A stretch of DNA of 64,000 nucleotides from contig JACAXG010000092.1 of NCBI GenBank assembly GCA_018881555.1, positions 1,655,981-1,719,980 of the forward strand, given 5' to 3'. Source of the stretch: Amblyornis subalaris. Lineage: Eukaryota; Chordata; Aves; Passeriformes; Ptilonorhynchidae. Position numbers and translations under genes: made by a program. Positions 1-14,468 of this stretch are shown one piece after another. Below the pieces are notes generated by a model that was not told the DNA's origin, did not search any database, and saw only the letters and a program-made list of their open reading frames with translations. How positions within the stretch are numbered: the stretch's first letter is position 1; each line of letters begins with the position of its first letter.

Positions 1-3000
1 AAATCAGGACATTAAAATGTTCCTATGCAGCTTACTAATGCTTGGAAACAGCAATTATTTTTGTATTTAGAATAAGCTGTGGTTGTAAATAATGATAAAG
101 ATGTATTCAAGCAAGCAAAACCTCCTTGCACTGATTGCTTAATTAATTTATACACAACACCTATTGGGCAAATAGTGCTAAGGAAATGTTCAAAATCCTA
201 ATTTTCCATGTCAGAACTAATTTAAAACAGCTTATTTTTCAGTTAATATATTGCTGCTCTGGTTTTTAGAAGGGTATCACACCTCTGCCTCTGAAACAGT
301 GCTACAGTATCTCATGAAGGTTTAAAAAATAAAAATTATTATTTTCTAGTGTTCCCTCAACCTACGAATGATTGTTTTAGAGCATATTTTGCAGCCTTTT
401 CATTCACAGGCAATTAAATTATTTTTTCCACCTCGATTGTTTCCTGTAAACCTCCCCCCCACCCCAAATTGCAAATTCCATTTCAGAAAAGGGAACATAT
501 GAGACCTAGGTATATAGCAAAATATGTCTAAGAAGATAGAAAATACCTTGTGATGAGGAAAGCACAGTAGAAGGAAAGCTATGAGTCTATTCTGCTGAAT
601 TTTAGAAAACCTCAGGGACAAAGTGCTCAGCACAGGCTCATCAAAGTTTTTTTACTTNTGTGTTGTTTTCTAAAGTGTGAATTGCAAGCAAAGATGAGAA
701 AAAGCAAAAGTTTTTGTATTGTGACTGTGATACAAAAAGTGCTTTTTGTTTGTCTATTTGTTTTAATCCATGGCTTATACAATTTGACCTGCAAGATNGA
801 ATGGTAAATTCTTTTGTTCAGCAGAAACTTAATCTCTAAGGATAACCATGAAGCACAGTACATACATCAAAACAGACCAGTGGAGTCACAGTAGACATAT
901 CTAGAATAATAAGATTAAATTAGAATGAAATAATTTCATTAAACTAAACTTCAGAAGAAAATTATTCTACTTCAGTACCATTTGTATTATATTCCAAGGG
1001 AAACAAGTCTTATTCACACAGTTTAATTTCAAAATGATAAACTGCTACAAAATTGTAATACATATTTGATTTTCAGTGGGCAAAACAGTGTAAAGGCTCT
1101 GAATAATGAACTTTCCAGTTGCTCGAACTTTATTTAAAATTAGATGGAGACTGCGAAAAATAAGGGAAAATGTATTTTTTAAGGTGCTACATCTGATGTT
1201 TGGAGCTTTCAAAAGAGCTCAAATGTTCCATCCTTACAAAAGGCAGACTGTTATATAACATCACTTGGAGACAGAGGTGAAGAACTGAAAAGCACTCCCA
1301 CTCAAGTATTCAGTTGTCTTTTGTTTTCACTTTAATACTTCAAATTTAAAAAATAACAAAAGACATTAAAAAGAGGTTATATCTGAAATTCCACCTTTAT
1401 TCCAGATATTCAGATGTAAACTGAATTAAGTGACTTCTTGAATCTGGGAATCACAGCTCTAATCTCTTCCTATAAATTGTTCTTTGGTGTGCGTCATCTA
1501 ACTGATTGGTCCTTTCCTTTCAAAACAGAAAATTCCATGGCTAGGAACAGATTCATCCAGTTTCCATGGTTTTGAAAGCCTGAGGATCAAAAATCATGGG
1601 GATTTAATATGATTTAGTTATCTCTCCAAACAATGGTCCATCTCTAAAGCTGTGCAATGGAGTGCAAGATGCACAAAATCAAAAAGAAAAGGTGTGATAA
1701 TATCCCACTGTGTGGCACCTTACTTCCTTTTCCAATGCTGTATTTTATCTGATAGCATTGTCTGATAGTTCTTTCCTGTAAAGTATGCTAACAGTCCATG
1801 ATCTAGGGAGAAATTAAGACTCTTTTCCCTTCCAACCTCTCTGGCCTCTAAGAGAACTATGTACTGAAACTAATGCAGTGTAGAATAAATAGGAAGGAGT
1901 TCATGCTGTCTGTACCCCAAGGAGAAAGTTTCTTAAGAGGACTACCAAAAATGTCTTCTTAAACATAAGGAGAGTGTCTTTCTCATTAGCTTTCCACTCA
2001 ACAAAGTTGCTTCTGGTATTGATTTAGGAATTACTTGGAGAGCTAACATAGTGCTAGAAGAAGGTCTATATTTCCTGAAATGAGGCATTGCGGTAACAAC
2101 AATCACTCCGCGTATGTCAGGGAACGTCAAACAATCCTCTTCAATAACAGGACAAAACTCCAATGTATCCTCAAATACATCTCAATGGTTTTAACCATTT
2201 ATATTTCAGTTCGCACTATGAAATATTTCTCACATTCTAGAATAGGAAAAATAACAATAAAAGAATTTGTGCAAGTGGGGAAAAAAGCTCATGACATGAA
2301 TCAAAAATGTGAGAAAAAATCTGACTATATTCAAAAGAGTGCTTCTGAATTTCTGTCACCTTTGAGCAACATCGAGGATCTCTGAAGTTATGTTTTTTAG
2401 GGAAAAGAGGTAAGGAGGAGGAAGTGATCTATTTCTTTCATCCCCACATCAATTAATAGCTTTATTTCTTAAAATATCAGAGGTTAAAACAAAAAAAGGC
2501 TTTCCCTGAGAATTCTGCTTCTATGATGGCATCACAGGGTAAAGTGAGTCATAACATGAAAAGTCTCTACCTATCATCATATGGTAATGACAAAGTTGAA
2601 ATTGTGAATAATGTAGAATACATTTTTCTTATAAGGAATTAGGATGGTAGCAATCAAAGTGCTATTACACTCTAACCTGTGAATCCAAACTCAAATTAAT
2701 TCACCATCAGAAGTCTGTCAAGGTCTTCATGCATTACTTGTAAGTCACAGAGCAGAGAAGCTTTGTCTCAGTCACAAATTCTTTTTTTTTTTTTTCTGGA
2801 AGAGCTGCATTTTGGTTTCACATTTTCCCAGCAAGTACATCGTGATACTTGGTATTTCATGTCAGGTTTCATCTGTATGTTGGCTCACAGATGATCCTGA
2901 CAGATTCTCACATACTTTTTCTTGTGAGAAAAGTGTTTTAAACAGTCCCTGTTCTTGCTTCTGTCTTCGAATTGTAGCTCACTCATCCTGAAAATGATTA

Positions 3001-6000
3001 GTGTTACACAGTGTTGTACTTAATGCTGTACATTATCCTACAATTAAAATATGTCCCTCAAAAAATTTGACATCCAGAAAAGGTCACTGGACTGTTATAG
3101 GAAAAAAACAGTGCTTACCCAAACTCTGAACAATCATCCTCAAGTTGAAATAGAGGGCTTCTATGCACAGATATTTTAGGCTCATTCTTGTCACTCTTAT
3201 ATCACAGCCTTAATGCCTTAACAAGTTACTATTGATTCAGAACAGTAGAGCAGGCTTTCTGTTCCAATATCTAAGCCAAGAGAACCACCAGTTTCTATAG
3301 CTGGTTTCCAAACACTTGTTTGTACTGGTTGATAAGAGCACAAATTCTTAACTGTATTCAGGAGGCAAACAAATAAGATCAGGCAAAGAGCAAATCTAGT
3401 TAGTAGATAAACAGAGGAAGGTAATGGCATTACCTTGAAGGCAATGGCATGCTTGAAGGGACACAAAAGAGCATTATAAAGATGCAAATATGAGAACTTT
3501 ATCCCCAAGCACCCTCTAACTCTGTAAAATCCAAGGCCATGATCATATAAGTCTCTGCTGGTGAAACTCCTGCTAAAGAGTATGTCTAGAAAACATCTTT
3601 GGTTTTGATAGAATTTCAAAAGCCTCCATGAACCTGTAAAAGTCAAGAAAAATTAAACGTATGACTATAATAAAACCTTTTTTTTTGTTTCAGAGAACAA
3701 CAAAGTGTATTAAAAATACTTTTCTTCTGCGTTTTCTGCATTTACTTGTTGTGTTGCCTGCTCTGCAGACCGAACTCTTGCACAGGGAGCCTGTGTGCCC
3801 CACTAACAGGTTTACATGATACAAAACCTAAAAGTGGATCTACACCTACAGATCCAGCAGGCATTTTTAAGGCCTACAATGAATGCCCTAATAGCTCAAT
3901 ATTACTATTAGATACTGGTATCCAGAATCTGATATACTTGCCCTTTTATTTTTACTGTGTCAAAACAATGCAATTTCTCCTNTCAAACTCCACTACATGC
4001 TTATGTAACCTGGTTTCTACTTACACGGCTATTTTCAAGATTTAATGGTCAGAGGTTTTAAAGTCTCTGAATATTAATGAAAATATTTAATTCCCAATCT
4101 CCCAAAATGCAGCAGATGACCTAAGAGAGAATGGTAAAAACAGATAAGGAGCCAAAAAGACTATGACAGACAGGCTCTCTTTTGAAATAGGGCAACATGG
4201 TTATACTGAATTCTGTATGTATATATACATCCAACACTGTCCGGTCCATACCAGCAATTATGTGACATGTCAAGCTAGGAGTTGCCAAAAGCTACTCCCT
4301 TATTCAACTCTTCTTCAAAGTTTATTCTAGCAGAGGTTAAGAAAGATCCTGATAACACCCTTACAGGAAGTCAGCTCGTCTCAAGGATGAGACTCAAGGT
4401 TATGATCTATATCAAAAGTACCACAACCAATCCGAGAATTGCTTTTATTATTTCGAAAATACATTCTTCCTGTTAAGTGTCAGGCTTCTGCAAAAAGATC
4501 CCAACCCAGGTAGGAGCAAAGAACCATGTGGCTCCAACACAGATAGGGTCCTGAGTATTATGAAAAATCATGGCGTTACACTGAAGTCTCTGAGAGTGCT
4601 CTAACCTTGCTCCAAGAGAAGACTGTTGTCCCCTCCTGTGGGTAGATACTTTTAACTATTTAACTGCATTAGACATAAATGGAAGAATGTTTATTTACAA
4701 ACAATTTGCAGCACTAATAGACTATATTATTTCCTGCTCCCAACTCTCATTCAAGCATTCAGTATAAGCCCCTCTTCAGCTGCAGGTGCCACTTGGCAGT
4801 GAGTACTTTACGCCTCAATAGCAACTTATAACAAAAGTGCCAGCAATCTTCATATTGCCATTTTCTTTCCTACTTGATTCAGAAATCCCTCATTGTAGAA
4901 CAAACAGCTGACCTGCCTCCACTCCATGTGTACTGAATCCAGACCTGGCAGTTAGCTTCAAACACTACGTGCAGAGCCAGCCCCAAATTTCTTCCAAAGT
5001 AATTATGCTTTTAGTAACATTAGACAATGTCAAAGTTCTGATTAACATGGGAACAGAGGGAAAAAAATGTTTAATATTGCCTCCTCTGTACGTTGAACAT
5101 CTAGTCAGATGCTATTCTAAAATTTTAAGATAGTGATGCCTGATTTGAGACTTCATACAGTACAAATTAGCAAACAAACATGGGAATTCAGGCATTTAGC
5201 CAGCCATAGCCACATGCAAATACTTAATGTGTAATTGCAATTACGACATTTTCATGTATATAGCNATGTACGTACACATATCACTGAAAATCATTCCCAT
5301 TACCTTAGACTGAAATATTATCATATCTCACAAATTATTATCATATCTCACTGACATCTGGTCATTAAAGTAGATGTTCTAACAGAAACTCAGCAGAGTC
5401 AAGTGATTTAAAAGATTTCTGCTGTTTGGGGTTTATAGTAAGATAAAATCCCCTTAAAGAATGAAAAGGCACTATGCCATTAGTGATGATGCATCTCAAA
5501 TGAGATTTAAGTGCAAGTCTTTCAGATCCTTTTGTTGCTAAAACCCCCATGTCATCACTTTCAGGAGTTATAAAGCTCTGGTTCCCCGCACAAACTCACT
5601 CTATTCCATTAATTTACATTTGTATAAATTTTCCTCTGCTTTTCAATTACATGTAACACTCATTGCTTTTCTTAAAAGCCTGTACAACGTTTCAGTCAGC
5701 AATTGCCCTACTGCATTGTCAGAGACAGCTCTCCTACAGAGGTAAATGAAATGGTATTTGCCTGTAACAGCATTAGAATCATTTGGGAGGCAAAGTACTA
5801 AAATGCATTGCTATCCTCCTCTCATAATTTATGAGAGACATATTTTCACATTTACACTGCTTCAAATCATATTCCCTACTCATTTATCGTTGTAAACCCA
5901 ACTTGCATATTTAAAAGGAAAAATGTACGGAGCACAATACAGTGTTCAATAAATGAAACATAGAAATGAATAATTACCATTTCTCATTAGTTTTCAGAAT

Positions 6001-6073
6001 TTGCTGTATTAGAAAACAATAAACAACTGTATCTGGAAATACCATTTTTCTCCATGTTTAGTAAAAATGTCTG
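1..6073. other. AT-rich non-coding DNA, no gene seen
   Basis: No recognisable protein domain, RNA gene or transposon was seen. The longest open frames here are at 3218-3646 on minus (142 codons) and 2080-2385 on plus (101 codons). Neither has a domain, signal peptide or homology that I recognise, and they fit chance. Small-scale structure: a 14-base T run at 2782-2795, and a short direct repeat around 5317-5351 in which TTATCATATCTCAC occurs twice. Several single N bases are present. It could be intronic or intergenic. Confidence 0.7.
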
Positions 6074-6116
6074 TACTAATTTTCTGAGCTATTTGAATTT
6101 AATCTTTTCTACTCAG

Positions 6117-6194
6117 TCATACTTCATGGCAAAGGAAGAACCAATTTAGAAGAAGCAAAAGCAGCAATGATTATTTCCAACAGTCCCCTTGGAG
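6117..6194 (+). other. Candidate internal exon (78 nt), identity unknown
   Basis: The segment has the features of an internal exon. A branch-point-like TACTAAT lies at 6074-6080, followed by a T-rich tract and CTACTCAG ending at 6116. The 3' side reads GGAG then GTAAAG, a good donor. The length is 78 nt, divisible by three. Two of three frames are open. One gives HTSWQRKNQF and onward, ending QQSPWR; the other gives ILHGKGRTNLEEAKAAMIIS and onward. The first frame has an early TAG. I recognise neither peptide. It may be a coding exon, a lncRNA exon or a chance combination of splice-like sites. Confidence 0.35.
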
Positions 6195-8523
6195 GTAAAG
6201 AAATGTATACAGTATCAGCTAAGTTGGTTGATGATCTTGTGGCTGAGGTAAACTAGTGGCACCTGCTAGCTGAGGAGAATACCTAAGTGACAGTCCTCCA
6301 CTTCAACTGGACTCAGATATTGGCACTAGCATTGCCTGGAATTTCTGTCTGATATGGATGTCACCTCATGAATTTCTGGGAACCAGCAGGAAGACTATTC
6401 CGGTTGGAGGTTCTGTTCCTACATTTTTAATGTGGGAAATGTTAAATTATCTGAGAAAAGTGAAGACAATTTACATACAATNAATGAAACCTAGCTGGGT
6501 TTTTCTCTGATTTAACTGATCTTTGGAACACTTGGGTAATAAATTACCCTGTGGAGGTGAGCCTTTCTTCCTAAACTGTAAACGCTTGTGGAATGACTGA
6601 CATTGTCATTGGATTTAGCTTTTCTGTGTCTGCAGTGTAGACAGCTACAATTAATCCCTTCAAATTTATGAAGAGAAATTTCTGTTGCTAAAATCAGAAG
6701 GATCATATAGCAGTGGTATTTTCCCACAGACTCCAAAAGGAGCCTCTAGTGATCAGCTCTGATGTGGACAACTAACATTTCATCTGACAACTCCCACGAT
6801 AGGAATCAATATTCTCTAATTTATTTAAGCATGGCCTTTTCTCATCTGCTTCCAGTCTCTGATTATTAGAGAACTGGATCCATTAAAAAAGGACTGCTTA
6901 ACTTTGACATGTTTGTGTTTGGCTTGTGCATCACCCTCTCAACAGCATTCCCAGAGCAACAGCAAGTGTTCTTAACACTGTCCAAAAATACACACATATA
7001 TTCCCTCAATGGAGCTATATGTCTTGATTTTCCCAAATACCTCAAGAACCAGATAATATTTTTGATAGGTAATCAACAATACTCTGAAGGCAGGATTCAT
7101 ACAGTTCCTGGTCTTAATAATGAATGGATACAGGATAGCTTGCATACCTTCTCTATTGCTGTGTTCTCGCAGACTATAGAGAGAAAGTACAGGGGTCTTT
7201 CCTAAATATCTTTTCATCCCCTTTTCCCAGCAAAATTCCCATGCGTGTATATCCTCGTATACCTGCAACTATTGCAGGTAGCTGTTTCTTTGAGGCTAAA
7301 ATCCTGTATTAAGCCATAAGATGTTTTACAAAATAATCTCCTTAAAATAAAAATCACATTTGTTTCATTTTTAGCTATAAACAACCAAGAAAACTGGTGG
7401 TTCGCCTGTGGCTGTAGAATTCTGTACTTATATGTAAGATTATCAGCTCTTCTGGGTCATTTTCTTGGTTATAATAAATAGGTAAACAGCAAAACTATGT
7501 CAGAGATACTAAATTCCCGATTATGGGGAGAGGAGCTCACTGGAATATCCCTGATGGATCATAGTCATGCTTTGTGTCTTTCTCATGGCAAACATTTCTC
7601 AGACATTCACAGATCTTAGTCAGCAACTCATTTACCTGTGTTCTGACTTTTGACCAAGCGGACCCTACCACTTGGGTGGGTCATTTATCTTTATCTTGTT
7701 CAAAATCTCAAAATGAATTCTCACTGTGAGTCATTTATGACTCCTGTCACTCTAAATAATTTTTTAAAAAAAATTCNCTGATTCCATAGCCATTATCTTA
7801 GGAGTAAATTACAGCTGCTCTAACATTATAAAGATTGCCAGGAGATTTTTTAGACTCGATTTTTCCACCAGAAATAAGTCAAATCCACAGTACTGTCCTG
7901 CATATTCAGTCAGGCCATCACACTGCATGTTGCCACAAAGGCACTTAGAGTGTGGTAGCTGCAGCACCAGAACTTCACCAGTGACATAATTTTCAGACTT
8001 TATTTACCGTGCTGGATGAGGATAGTGGGTGGACATCAATTTCTCTTCTATGACAGATACACACTCTCTGTACTGACCATGTTCACCAAAACCAGGGCCT
8101 CTAGTCCATTTGTGATTGGTACTGTAGACTCAAGAAAACAAGACTCCAGCTGGTGAAAGTGTCCAAGTCTTGGCTTGTTGCCTGGCCTTTACATTTAGTG
8201 GGCCTTTGGCTCATCCTTCTGCACAGTGTTGGATATATGGACACATATGTTCCCCACCTCCCCTCTCAAAGAGTTACTATTTTCAGTGTTTTAGCTTTCT
8301 GCCTCAGCAGGTCACCAACAGCCTCATCGTTCCTGTCACTCCAAGCCCATCTCCTTGATTTTCTGTNGGTAACTTACCTGGGTTGGTAAGTTGGTAAGAA
8401 CACATTCTGTTCTACTCGAAATGGGCTACATGGATGTAAAGCTACGATTTCGTCTGTCCTCGTTACTTGTCTATGCATACCCAGCCATTACAGGGCAGAT
8501 GTAGTCTGTGAACTTTGGGTAAG

Positions 8524-8525
<2 letters not shown>
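6195..8525. other. Non-coding DNA, no gene seen
   Basis: Nothing recognisable. Overlapping open frames on both strands at about 6909-7268 (98 codons each) have no visible domains. The stretch 8140-8520 is somewhat richer in GC than its surroundings and contains a small direct repeat (TTGGTAAG twice near 8385). It could be an old repeat, but I cannot name it. Confidence 0.6.

Positions 8526-8556
<31 letters not shown>
8526..8556. repeat. (AC)n dinucleotide microsatellite
   Basis: A pure run of AC units, about 15 copies over 31 bases, flanked by AAGCT and TCCTGCC. It is a typical vertebrate microsatellite and likely to vary in length. Confidence 0.97.
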
Positions 8557-8557
<1 letters not shown>

Positions 8558-11500
8558 CCTGCCCCAATGTACTTGGTTCGTTTTCAGAGCACATACCAGT
8601 CATCTAACAAGTTACAACTGGGCAGATGTGGCCAAGCCCTTGCTTACCGAGTGATGCTTTCAAGTAGACTTTATCCCATTACACTCGTTCGTGAGTTCCT
8701 GAGGAAAAAAACAGAAAAAGAAAGATTAATTAATAAATAATTAAGCACACAGGAAGAGAGAACGGTGTTATCCAACAGGTGTCTCTATAAGGCATATGTA
8801 TTCAGATGTCATCGTTTAGTGGGCATCCCCTCTAAAGCATAAATGATTCTATACCAATCCAATCCTTAATAAAAGCAATTCACTAAACAGGAAAACCTGA
8901 ATGAATCATGTTTTCATTACTGCTGGGATTATAACTGATTATAATTCTTTATTTCTTTCACTACGTTTCCTGAAAAGAAAAAATAGTCTTAAATTGGTAA
9001 CTTTGAAATTCTCTTTAGAGATGAGAAGCACTACTGTTACTGTATTTGGAGGTAGCTGTTTTTTAATATATAAGTTGAATGTGAAGAAAATGACCACTTT
9101 TTACTGTGAAATAAATCAAACTCAATTTACCTTACATTCAGTATAGATAACCTGCTCTACAAAAATTACTTGCTTTTTTGGTTGTAGCTTTAATTCTTAG
9201 ATTTTTTCATCAAAACTTACAGGAGACCTTGAATTTATGTGTATTATGTGAGGACTTGGTGGATGTCACCCATTTCCTTTCAGTGTGCTCAAACTAGTGA
9301 AATACTAATGAGGCAGCAAGTTATACCTAACAATATATATCAGACTGTATCAAATGAAGGTTAAAGAAATGATGAATAAAATATNTCTGAGCTTAATATT
9401 CTTGTAGTGCCCCTTGAAGCAACAATTGCCAAATACATTTAAATCTGCGTTATTAAGCAGCTGCCTCTTGGGAGCCATGGAGTGTTCATGTTCTGCATAG
9501 GCTGCGCCATCACACATCAATTGCCATGTATGGCATTTGGTCTTTACATCTTGTAAATTTAAAATATAACTGGCCCTATATGAAAAGCTATTTCTGTAAT
9601 TCCAAGACATTTGTATTCCAGTGCAAAGTGCCAGTTCAATACAAAAAGGACGTGTATACCATTATGCACCAGCTGTCTCATCTAGCTGTTTGCAATTGCA
9701 AAATATAAAGAAGCTCTTTATTAGAGATGCAAAAATGAGATTAGAATCTGGACAGTTTTATGCTCAAAAGAATCTTTCTTGTAACTGCAGTGAAGCCATG
9801 TACTTGTAAGGATTTCTATCCAGAGCACTGACTGGAAAGGTCATTTTTAGAGGTCTTTGCTTGCTTTGAAACAGAAATGTTCTCTGTTCTGGTGTCTTTA
9901 TTACAAATTTTGTGTATGGCCAGGGAAACAAAATGTGCTGAGAGAGAATTAGAGCACCAGAAGAAAAGGAAGGTAGAGGGGCAAGAAAAGACACATGATA
10001 TGGTACCCACCTCTGTCACCTAAATTTCCCACCCTGCCCCCACCACCAATGAACATCAAACCCCAAAACCTAAACCTTTTCTTTTTTTAAGTTGGGGGTG
10101 CTGGGCAATAAGGAGGGAGAATTAGTAGGATAGGTGTATGGAAATTCAAAATAGGTGTGAAAGAACTAAATGTCATTGAATTATAAATTACGAAGACATT
10201 ATATGGTAACTGTACAATCTAAATACCAAATTTTAGTGTTTAGTCCACCATGTGGTGTCATACGGTTTTAGCATCTGGTCATTCTTCACTTTATTACAAG
10301 AATTCATGATGTAATCCATAATACACAAATTCATAATTATTTTATGAGAATATGTGAAGCCCAAACAGATGTTTTGGATTAATTTAGAATGTAGAGATAN
10401 ACATTAGTTTGCAAGCATGCTGTAGTTCTGGAGATGTAACAGAGTTGCAGATTTACAAACGGNCACTTGCATTCTGAGATCAGCTGTTGGGTCTTTTCTC
10501 TTTGGATGGTGACTGATGACCTAAAGGACTTGATCACAAAGACTGCAGTTACAATATTATTCACATACCGATAGCGGCTGTCATTTAGGAATGGAAAGAT
10601 ACAATACAAGATGATTTTTGATTCTTTTCATTACCAAGATTATTATATGCTGTCTTAATGTACTAAGAGCAGTATTCATGTGGTACATTTGCAGTGTTAA
10701 GAACTCCCTGCATTGACTGATTTCTTGCATGAAGCAATATAGTTCAGAATGAGGATTATAGAGTCTGGTCAAAGAGTAAGAAACCAATCTCATTCAGGTG
10801 AGCAAAAGAACAACTTCTAGTGAGCATTCATNGGTTTCACCTGGTAAAACATCAAGGCAGTGCAAAGACAAGTAAACAAAAATATTTTATTGTAAATAAT
10901 TCAGCACTGAAGTAAATTTAAGCTCAGAAAGAAAGGAAGTTTAACATGCTCTGCAACGGAAAGCCCTGTTNCATGAAAATAGATTAAATTTTGTAACACA
11001 AGTTACATTGTGTTGCCCCATGTTGAATTAAACAAGCTAACATAGCATTATGGGCTTTTGTTTTTAAGAAACACAGAAACAAGTGTAATATTTTGGCTTG
11101 AATAACTGATCAAGAAATATTTATAACTGTCCTGCAATGGTGATTATTCCCAGCAATGACCTGAGGAGGATGAGACAAGCACAGAAAGTGACACAAAACA
11201 GTCCATAATGTAGACTACCACAATCTGTTAAGTAATTTTAATATGTTAAATATGATTGCTTAACTATTATTACACACAAGGAGACAGATACCCGCCGCCA
11301 ACTAGGATTTGACATTCTATTTATTTGTATATGCACAAATTTGATATTGAATGTATTTTTAGATATGTATTTATATACATGTCATTAGATGACCAGGATG
11401 ACAAAGCAAGCAGATAAACAGCACTTTTACAGAAATTACTGATACCAGACATCCCTGTCAAAACCATTATATAATGTATCAAAAAATATGTATTAGTTTA

Positions 11501-14393
11501 ATATTAAAAAAATCAATATGCCCTAATAATTTTTGGGTAGCTTTTTCCAAATTTTGACACTATATTGTTCACTTGTACTGCTTCTTGGAGAAAACTACAG
11601 ATTAATTCCAGTAATGTACACTTCAAGATTTATGGCCCCTCTAGATTAATAATACTATTTATTACCATGTGATTATTACATTTCGTCTTCATTTAACACT
11701 TTCAAAAAATATTACTCAAAGAGTCTTATAGCTAAAGTGATCTCTTAGAAAACTGTTTAAACCACAAAATGTTGAATTTTACTCAAAAAGTACTAGAGAT
11801 TTTTAGCAAAGGAATTAACATAAGCAAAAACTGCTATGGCTTTCTCAAATAATTTCATCTTTCCATTCATTTCAAAGCATTTTCCAATTGCAATTCAAAT
11901 ATCAACTATATCCTCAGCTGCCCTGTGGTATCAGCCCACATTGTATGCAAGGTATAATTTCAGAGCAGCTTTTTCATGATTTCTCCTGTGTAGCTCTCTA
12001 ATTTTGGAGGATTTCCTTCTTACATGTTGACTCATTATCCACTCCATCATCTTTTCTCTGATGTCAGTAGAAATTTTGGCAAAAATCACACTACTGAAAT
12101 GTTCAGCCTAATGTCTTTGATGATGACTAATACTATCAGAGAGCCCCTTTAACCTCTCTCATTCAAATATATCTTCTGTTCTGTGTATCTCTGTATCTCT
12201 GTTCATGTGTGTCTATATCACAGCTGCAAGTTCTCTGGAACTGCTTGTTTAGCATGAAAAGCACAGCACAATGGCATTATGGTCAGGAATGGTGTTTCTT
12301 GCACATACATTGGAATATTTCCATTCCTGTGATGCAAGACAGCAAGCCTTTCCTATACTTTCTCTTCCTTTCTTCAACCAGCTGCCACTTTCCTTTCTCA
12401 AAATTTACAATCCATTCCACCTTCTTCCCTAACCTCCCTAAAACACAATCCTTTATATTTTTATTTTTATATTATCTTTTATGTCTAGTTCAGATATTCA
12501 GGTATCTTTTATATTTGGTTCAGAAACATAAAACTGAAAACTTCACTAGAGGCAGACAGATAGAAAACAATGGGGGGAGCTGTTATCTGGGAAAATCTTT
12601 TGGTCCTGTTTACTTAGAAAAGAATAATAATCAAGCTGATAAGCTGAGATTTATCAGGTTTATGGGGCTTTATTAACTGAGGTTAAAAAAAGTACTAATA
12701 TCCCTCAAACTCCATGAGCAATTTCTACTGAAATACTACAACACCACCACCAGAAAATGGCATTATTCCTTCTGAACTTTGATGGCAGAAGAAGTCTCCG
12801 TAAGAAATATTAGTTTTGTGTTGGCTATCAGGCTACATTGAGATTACCACACACCAGTAATAATTATATCTTTCCCCCTAGGATAACTTCAAATCAGTCA
12901 TGTCAAACTGATAACCAGAAAATGGTTTGTTTCAGCGGAAATCAAAAGACAAAAATTAACATTTTTCATTTCCGTAATTAAGGAAGCACTGTTAAAATGG
13001 CAAACCTTTCTAAAACCATGGCTGCCAGAGAAATTATTTGCAAATGGACTTAACAATGAAGCCATCTTTGAAAAGCTTTTTTAAAATTAATCATCACATT
13101 TACATAACTACCTTTATATATATCCCATAACACATTTAAAGTGCCTTAGTCCACTGACTAAAACATCTCTGTCAATTCCACATTTACAATATCATTAAAA
13201 TGAAAATTACCTGAAAAAGATTTAGATACTTTATTTTAATTGAAATAGCTCCTCACAAGTGTCTTATCAGCTCTAATCATCCTTCTGCCATAGACACCAA
13301 ATTATTTCATCACTGAATTCCAATTCCCTAATTTCTATCAATTAACGGAAACTAATTATGTTCTTCTGGATCAAAGACAAATCTTTCCAGATCTTGATAA
13401 ACCTAAATTATTCATAGTCAATAGTATACTACATGCACAGGGTTTGGGGCCATTATCTTTGAACATTCTCTTCAAAATGTGATAAGAATTACAGGCTCAA
13501 AAAAAGTTCTCTGTGAAATAACTTTCCAGTATTGGGTACTTTTGTTCCTGAATAAAATGAGAAACATTACAGAAAAAAGCAGAAGGATACAATGAGATCC
13601 TTTCAATAGTTGACACTGCATATCTACTACCCACAGAGAACTGGAGATAGCATGATATTACCTGTTAGGTATTTTTTCAGGTCACTTAAGAAAGCTCAGT
13701 TTCCAAAATTTAATATGAAAATTATCAGAAAGTTTGGATGGAAGCTATATANGCCAGGATTTTGATCCATTCCTCTTACCCCTTATAAAGGTCTGGGTTA
13801 TTACACTGACAAATCCGAGTAAGGCTTCAATAGCTGTCATCGAATAAATCAGGAAAGATTATCATTACACAAGAGCTTGCTAACAAAACAGCTGGATGTA
13901 GAAAAGGGACAAGAAGGCCAGTCTATTTGTAAAAGGCACTTTGATGATGCAAAGCAATTAGCCCAATTTTTTGAAAAGTTTTTATACATAAAGAAATAAA
14001 CACAAATTCTGTCGAGGCTGTGCAGGCTCATAATAATGTAGCAAAAAACCCCAGCCATGCTACAGTCTGCTGCAGACTCTATAGTTTCAATGACACAAAA
14101 CAGATCAAAATCCAAGCTGCCTAAACAGCAACTCCAAATAGACCATGTGGGAATTTTGGCTTGTGCAAATGCACAGTGTTGTGTGCCTTGGCTGCTTGCA
14201 TTCAGAGCCATCTGTGAAGCAGGCAGAAAGCCTTATTGCAACTCTGCATGCCAGTGTCACAGGAGCCCCAGTGCCAGGCTAAGAGAACTTTAGATAGGCA
14301 ATCTGCATGGCTAGCCTAAGTGCTGTCTATTCTGCTCAAAGCAATTCTTTTGTCTTTGCTAGTCTCTGCTCTAAAGCAATGACTCGATTTTAG
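8557..14393. other. AT-rich non-coding DNA, no gene seen
   Basis: No gene, transposon end or RNA gene recognised. A C-rich strip lies at about 10021-10076 and a purine-rich one follows it. The open frame at 12209-12676 on plus (155 codons) is the longest here. Its product is rich in F, L, S and Y with no domain that I know, and no splice or promoter context supports it. The stretch 14040-14300 is slightly GC-richer but unidentified. Confidence 0.65.
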
Positions 14394-14468
14394 ATGAGCA
14401 TTACGAGATGGTATGGATATGAATTGGAATGGGATGGTATAGACTGGAATGATACGGGCTGGATTGTG
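14394..14468 (+). repeat. Degenerate TGG/GGAAT-rich short-period repeat
   Basis: The stretch is dominated by imperfect 5-10 base units such as ATGGTATGGATATG, GGAATGGGATGG and GACTGGAATGATAC. This resembles a decayed simple repeat or minisatellite. No unit is exact and the boundaries are soft. Confidence 0.5.

Noticed and set aside
1801..1860. CCCTTCCAACCTCTCTGG as a CR1 tail
   Set aside because: Only a short match, without the preceding GGTTGGA-type sequence or an octamer tail.
3218..3646. 142-codon minus frame
   Set aside because: No recognised motif or gene structure, and a low-complexity hydrophobic stretch as expected from AT-rich sequence.
12209..12676. Longest open frame away from any repeat (155 codons)
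   Set aside because: Composition is rich in F, L, S and Y from AT-rich DNA, with no domain, signal peptide, splice or promoter support. A frame this long is plausible by chance in 64 kb read in six frames.
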